A stretch of DNA of 38,891 nucleotides. It comes from a virus. The stretch is from positions 1 to 38,891 of the IMG/VR virus record IMGVR_UViG_3300042924_007884. One strand, given 5' to 3'. Shown piece after piece: positions 35,546-38,891 of the stretch. Each line of letters begins with the position of its first letter. Positions within the stretch are counted from its first letter, which is position 1. The notes beneath the pieces are model-generated. The model had not been told where the DNA came from, searched no databases, and saw only the letters and a program-made list of their open reading frames with translations. The position numbers were made by a program, and so were the translations under genes.

Positions 35546-35820
35546 GCAAGAGACGCAACACAGACCGTGACCGTCGCCACTCGAAGAGCGAGCCGGCCCG
35601 AGAGGAGGGCGTCTCTCCGGCTGCTTTCCGCCGAGCCCGAGCGTCTTGGCTGAGTCTCACTGAGACAGCTGATTTCCAGCTCCTGCTGAGACTGGCTGCG
35701 CTGGAAGGCTTTCTTCCATGTCAGTCGCATCAGTCTCAGGCGAGACTCACGAAATCAGCGAGAATTGACGACCCCCTGTCGCTTAAGCCGGCTGCGGGGG
35801 AACCAGTCTCAAGGGGTTGA
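35542..35820 (+). CDS. Hypothetical protein overlapping operator-like sites
   Basis: 92 residues, ATG in an ATGA overlap with the primase. Very basic at the start (KRRNTDRDRRHSKSEPARE), then a helical part (FQLLLRLAALEGFLPCQ) and a weak C-terminus. The coding sequence from about 35654 on is studded with GTCTCA/TGAGAC half-sites, so this DNA may serve both as gene and as control region. Family unknown. Confidence 0.5.
   Translation: MSKRRNTDRDRRHSKSEPAREEGVSPAAFRRARASWLSLTETADFQLLLRLAALEGFLPCQSHQSQARLTKSARIDDPLSLKPAAGEPVSRG
35654..35811. promoter_or_regulatory. Cluster of GTCTCA/TGAGAC half-sites
   Basis: GTCTCA, C, TGAGAC at 35654-35666 is a 13-base perfect palindrome. Further half-sites lie at 35687-35692 (TGAGAC), 35733-35738 with GAGAC at 35742-35746, and 35806-35811. 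The half-site is the same as in the operator at 31169. TTGACG occurs at 35765 and 35817 within the same stretch. Confidence 0.55.
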
Positions 35821-36241
35821 CGCAAGAGCCTCACGAGCGCTTCCTTTCTGTCAGAAATAGAAACTCCACTGCGGACGCTTCATCCCTGTTTGTGCCCCCT
35901 TCCGAACACGCCCTGAATACCCGCTAGCCTCTGTGCGCTCCAAATCCGCATCCCATTGGCGGAAAGGGGGAAAACATTTCTGACAAGAAGGAAGCACCTA
36001 TGCCCCAGGTGCGTCATGCCCCCCGGCCCCCTTCCAGCCCAACCGATCACAGCGAAGAGACCTCGTCATCGGCTCCCTAGCCACGCCGAACGGCTCTCGG
36101 CCTTTCCAGTCGCACCAAGCGGCTTCGGCTTCGGTGCCCTGGCCAGGGTCTCCTGGCTCCCGCCTTTCCCGCCCCTGGGGTCCGCGCCGGCATCTTCGGA
36201 TCAAGCCTGCGCTTTAACCACCAATCTTCGAACTGTCCACC
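35821..36241. other. Intergenic region with palindromic sites, no convincing gene
   Basis: About 420 bases without a convincing coding frame. It contains a perfect TTTCTG-T-CAGAAA palindrome at 35845-35857 and a second TTTCTGACA copy at 35977-35985, 5 bases before AAGGAAG and an ATG at 36001 whose 25-codon frame is rich in Pro and Ser. The other frame at 35956-36252 ends weakly and lacks conserved features. I treat this as regulatory space between the primase block and the terminal genes. No promoter could be fixed. Confidence 0.4.
35845..35857. promoter_or_regulatory. TTTCTG palindrome
   Basis: Perfect inverted repeat TTTCTG, T, CAGAAA. A related TTTCTGACA is at 35977. Likely repressor or activator site for the genes on either side; the protein is unknown. 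Confidence 0.4.
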
Positions 36242-36571
36242 ATGCTCCTTGAGTTTCACGGCCACCAGTCGGTCCACCCCCTCGAAGGCCGCGACCGGCC
36301 GATCGTTGATCGCCTGCTCGCCTGCACAGTGGACACCGCCACCGACACAGACGTCGTCGACCTGGCCCGCCTGGTCGCCCGCTATGCCGACTTCCAGGGC
36401 GCCTTCCCCCTGAAGAAGGACCTGATCCAGGCCGCCAAGACCTTGGGCTTCGCCAGTCGCGACGCCCTTAATGCCGCTGCCAGGCGCATTTGGCAGTCCG
36501 GCTACTCGCCAATGAGCGATCAGGCTGACACAGGTGTAGGATCTGGCGCAGACGTGCAGGCGGCCGAGTGA
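36242..36571 (+). CDS. Hypothetical protein
   Basis: 109 residues from ATG at 36242. Contains LLEFHGHQSVHPLEGRDRPIVDRLLACTVD at the start and helices DVVDLARLVARYADFQGAFPLKKDLIQAAKTLGF and RDALNAAARRIWQSGY, so it looks helical with an acidic end. No family recognised. 64 bases separate it from the next gene. Confidence 0.58.
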   Translation: MLLEFHGHQSVHPLEGRDRPIVDRLLACTVDTATDTDVVDLARLVARYADFQGAFPLKKDLIQAAKTLGFASRDALNAAARRIWQSGYSPMSDQADTGVGSGADVQAAE

Positions 36572-36635
36572 GGCGGCTGGCGTCGTTCCCTCTCTTGAAA
36601 GCTTCTTGCTCCCTTACAAGCACTCCCAAACACTT

Positions 36636-37820
36636 ATGCAGCACTACGGAGAACCAGACCCTACCAACCCTGGCTCTGTCGGAGGCGTAGACATTGCCGC
36701 AGCCGAAGCCGCCCTGGAGGCTGAGGCGGAGGGGCCCATACAACCGCCTGGACGATCGGGCCTTACGTGGGAAGCCGCCATCAATGGCCTGCGTGATGTA
36801 CTGGCAGACCAGACAGAAAGGGCCGTTCAAGCACCTTGGCAACGCTCTCGGATCCTGACGGCCATGGGCTTGATGGTGGCAAATTCCGCCACCCCGCCAG
36901 CTCCGGTGCCAGAGACGCCTTCAAATGATGCTTGGTGGCGCGAACTCATCAGCGAGATCGCCAGGGTTCAGCATGTTGCAGCAAGCGAAGGCCAGGGCGG
37001 ATCGTTTGACCTGGCCAAAGCTGTTGAATTGTGGTGCCGCCCCGCCACCCCGCCAGCGCCGGAACTGCTGGAAGCCAATTTTCGCGCTTGGCACAAAGAA
37101 GCACGGGGCTCTTTGTATTACGGGGCCATGCCTCTTTGTGACGCAATTGAGTGGGCGCAGCACCTGCTCCAACAAGTCACCCTGCAAGCGCTTGTTCCGC
37201 CGGCAGCACCGGCGCCGCCGATCACAGAGCCTTCAGCGCTACCTGAATTGGTCCGATACGGCTTTATTGGCGACGGCCCCAACCGGCCCCTGCTGGTTTG
37301 GCTGGTAGATGGCTATTGGACTCCATGGCACATCGCTGCCACCCTGCTTCAGCAACAGCAAGCCGAGCTGGCCGCCCTGCGGGCTGCGCCGGTGGTGGTT
37401 TCCGAAGAACTGCGCCAGATCGGCGACCGCCTGCGAAATCAGGACAACCGCTGCACCGCGAATCCGATCTTCCTGGTTCGCGGGAAAGAGCGGATTTACG
37501 GCCTTGATTCAAGCGCCTCCGACGAGGCCGTGTGGATGAATGATGAGTGGAACCCCGTTGACATTCCCGAGGACGCCGACCCTGACCAGCCGCCCCACGG
37601 CTTAACGGTGGTCCGGTATACCGCTAGATGGAAAGTCCTAATGGTGGCATTCACGGAACAGGGATGCAAGGACCACCTGCGCCTTAATGGGCACAATTAT
37701 CGAATATACGATGAGGTTGGTATCTACGTTGATTCTCTCAATCGCTGCCCTGAGATGATCGCCATCAGGGAGTTTCTTTTAGGGCTGCCAGCGCCCCAGG
37801 CTGGGGAGACCCAGCCATGA
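36636..37820 (+). CDS. Large hypothetical protein with ICTRP-type module
   Basis: 394 residues from ATG at 36636 (a TTG at 36606 is possible). Helical first two thirds with Pro-rich spacers (ATPPAPVPETP; PPAAPAPPITEPS), including RELISEIARVQHVAAS and EWAQHLLQQVTLQAL. The last 140 residues (RCTANPIFLVRGKERIYGLDSSASDEAVWMNDEWNPVD, then HLRLNGHNYRIYDEVGIYVDSLNRCPEMIAIREFLLGL) match a conserved phage/cyanobacterial pattern with P.FLV.GK.RIYG.D, LNGHN and YVDS.. Composite protein; function unknown. Confidence 0.7.
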   Translation: MQHYGEPDPTNPGSVGGVDIAAAEAALEAEAEGPIQPPGRSGLTWEAAINGLRDVLADQTERAVQAPWQRSRILTAMGLMVANSATPPAPVPETPSNDAWWRELISEIARVQHVAASEGQGGSFDLAKAVELWCRPATPPAPELLEANFRAWHKEARGSLYYGAMPLCDAIEWAQHLLQQVTLQALVPPAAPAPPITEPSALPELVRYGFIGDGPNRPLLVWLVDGYWTPWHIAATLLQQQQAELAALRAAPVVVSEELRQIGDRLRNQDNRCTANPIFLVRGKERIYGLDSSASDEAVWMNDEWNPVDIPEDADPDQPPHGLTVVRYTARWKVLMVAFTEQGCKDHLRLNGHNYRIYDEVGIYVDSLNRCPEMIAIREFLLGLPAPQAGETQP

Positions 37821-38257
37821 GCATCCCAACCGTCAACTATCAAACCTCCCGCGATGATCTCATCGCCCGCATGGCTGATGAGCTGGATCGCCTTCAGCCG
37901 CTGCCTGCATTCCCGCCTGTCACGTCTCATCCGCTTGCTGCCGAAGCGCGCGCTTTGCTTCAGCTTGGCTTGTCGCTAGTGGTTGCTCCAGTTCCGGTAA
38001 GTGAGCGGCCATGGGAGCGGGAAGGTTGGTGTCATCCCGAAACTGGAATGTGCTTGATTGAGCAATGGTGCGCCGATGACATTTACTCGATAACATGGAA
38101 ACTTCAGCCTCCGATTAGCGAGCAGGAGATAGAAAAAGGCAGACATTGCACGATCAAGGCTGTTTACCCTGAAGGGCGGGTCGATAACTTTTTGCTGATG
38201 TTCGGCAGATCGCTTCCTTTTGACAGCACTTTTTTGGCAGTACCTATTCAGCCATGA
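37817..38257 (+). CDS. Hypothetical protein
   Basis: 146 residues, ATG in an ATGA overlap. Begins TVNYQTSRDDLIARMADELDRL, has a helical middle, then PVPVSERPWEREGWCHPETGMCLIEQW, which fits the S-E-R-x-P-W...C..... pattern common in small cyanobacterial-phage proteins, and strands at the end. TGA overlaps the next ATG by four bases. Confidence 0.62.
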   Translation: MSIPTVNYQTSRDDLIARMADELDRLQPLPAFPPVTSHPLAAEARALLQLGLSLVVAPVPVSERPWEREGWCHPETGMCLIEQWCADDIYSITWKLQPPISEQEIEKGRHCTIKAVYPEGRVDNFLLMFGRSLPFDSTFLAVPIQP

Positions 38258-38343
38258 CTGCCATTGCCCTCTTTTTTATCTGCTTCACGGGCATTCCTTT
38301 TTGTCGATTCTTCGAAGTCCCAACGCCATTGCACCATGTCTGA
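38254..38343 (+). CDS. Very small hydrophobic peptide
   Basis: 29 residues from ATG at 38254 (ATGA overlap), TGA 38341-38343. Hydrophobic, MTAIALFFICFTGIPFCRFF, then a short polar end. It overlaps the following gene's start by 8 bases, in the coupled style used throughout the window. Could be a small membrane peptide or simply a leader. Confidence 0.35.
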   Translation: MTAIALFFICFTGIPFCRFFEVPTPLHHV

Positions 38344-38891
38344 CAGTAATCATGCTCCCCTCAAAACTGCCACCGAAAAACCAGCCATGGAACAGTACGT
38401 CAAGCCCCGACGCATTTATCTTGCATCTTCGTGGCGGAATCCTACTCAGCCCGCAGTATTGGCCGCTTTGCGTGATGCTGGGCATGAAGTGTATGACTTC
38501 CGTAATCCTGCTCCAGGCCATGAGGGCTTTTCCTGGAGCGACTGCGGCGGCATGGCTGCATCTTACGGGTCAGGCAGGGGAGCTAGAACGATTCCGTCCT
38601 ATCTGGAGGCGATTCGTTCGGCACGCGCAACCGAAGGCTTTGCATTTGACAAAGAAGCGCTGGACCGGTGCGACACTTGCGTTCTGGCGTTGCCATGTGG
38701 CCGTAGCGCTCACCTTGAGCTGGGTTACGCAACTGGTCAAGGCAAAGACACCTACGTGCTATTGCACGAGGAGGAATTTGAACCTGAGTTAATGTACCTG
38801 CTTAATACAGGTATTTGCGCCAGCACTCAAGAACTTATCGAAGTTCTTGACCCTCAACGCTGCTACGGACGGCCAGCGCCCCAGGCTCAAT
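38336..38891 (+). CDS. Nucleoside 2-deoxyribosyltransferase-like protein, 3' end outside the window
   Basis: 185 codons from ATG at 38336 to the window end, still open (an in-frame ATG at 38387 is an alternative). After about 20 polar residues comes RRIYLASSWRNPTQPAVLAALRDAGHEVYDFRNPAPGHEGFSWSD, then IPSYLEAIRSARATEGFAFDKEALDRCDTCVLALPCGRSAHLELGYATGQG, a pattern I know from nucleoside 2-deoxyribosyltransferase-like proteins (IYLA.SW..., DR.D.CVL.LPCGRS.HLE.GYA.G). Such enzymes exchange bases between nucleosides, or in phages may shield or alter nucleotides. The Asp and Glu/Cys in the active-site loop are present. Confidence 0.8.
   Translation, partial: MSDSNHAPLKTATEKPAMEQYVKPRRIYLASSWRNPTQPAVLAALRDAGHEVYDFRNPAPGHEGFSWSDCGGMAASYGSGRGARTIPSYLEAIRSARATEGFAFDKEALDRCDTCVLALPCGRSAHLELGYATGQGKDTYVLLHEEEFEPELMYLLNTGICASTQELIEVLDPQRCYGRPAPQAQ

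Noticed and set aside
36001-36078. 25-codon frame starting at ATG 36001 behind AAGGAAG
   Set aside because: A Shine-Dalgarno-like AAGGAAG precedes it, but the product is only Pro/Ser/His-rich and stops within the gap; not supported as a gene.
35956-36252. Plus-strand frame of 98 codons in the gap before 36242
   Set aside because: Begins at a TTG without context, has weak composition and would overlap the next gene's start; regulatory function seems more likely.
1-38891. CRISPR arrays, tRNA genes, insertion sequences
   Set aside because: No repeat-spacer series of constant period, no cloverleaf-like sequence and no transposase motif or IS ends were seen.

Overview
The window looks like the early or accessory region of a large phage, prophage or phage-plasmid of a GC-rich picocyanobacterium (Cyanobium/Synechococcus type). 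That host is an inference. It rests on high GC, nearly continuous small genes on one strand, starts that overlap the previous stop (ATGA, GTGA, TGATG), almost no Shine-Dalgarno sequences, and a phage/plasmid gene set: a DUF932 protein, a Gp157 protein, a GP88-like protein, a primase-VirE helicase, SSB-like proteins, a DUF2829/Tad2 protein and a membrane PAS protein. I see no rRNA, tRNA, CRISPR array, transposase or photosynthesis gene. No capsid, terminase or tail gene can be recognised, so whether the element is a virus or a plasmid is not settled here.

Layout. 1-473: start of a minus-strand gene that leaves the window. 474-1316: a non-coding, comparatively AT-rich control region with palindromes. 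1317-3000: an array of small single-gene cassettes, each with its own terminator and, in front of the start codon, a repeated hairpin leader. 3027-9886: dense plus-strand operon including a coiled-coil SSB-like protein, a DnaQ-type exonuclease, a paralogous gene pair and a gene interrupted by an in-frame amber codon. 9887-10546: a lone minus-strand gene. 10603-25575: long tightly packed plus-strand block with Gp157, DUF932, a GHKL ATPase/HExxH fusion, several zinc-ribbon proteins and a GP88-like protein. 25493-25804: a small minus-strand membrane protein. 25916-30944: replication-associated block with a sliding-clamp-like protein, a two-OB-fold SSB, a Tad2-like anti-Thoeris protein and further conserved small genes.

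31060-38891: a terminator, then a promoter with a palindromic operator driving a PD-(D/E)XK nuclease. Next is a two-gene minus-strand membrane/PAS unit, then a bidirectional control region with helically phased TTGACGCA repeats in front of the large primase-helicase. A cluster of operator-like half-sites lies downstream of it. The window ends in two composite hypothetical proteins and a nucleoside 2-deoxyribosyltransferase-like gene that runs off the end.

How the parts may work together: primase-helicase, clamp-like protein, SSB-type proteins, Gp157, DnaQ exonuclease and PD-(D/E)XK nuclease form a replication/recombination set. The Tad2-like protein and the deoxyribosyltransferase-like protein suggest defence evasion and nucleotide metabolism. 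The two shared cis elements (the GTGCATTTT leader and the GTCTCA/TGAGAC half-sites) suggest that the element has its own regulons. About half the genes have no function I can name.
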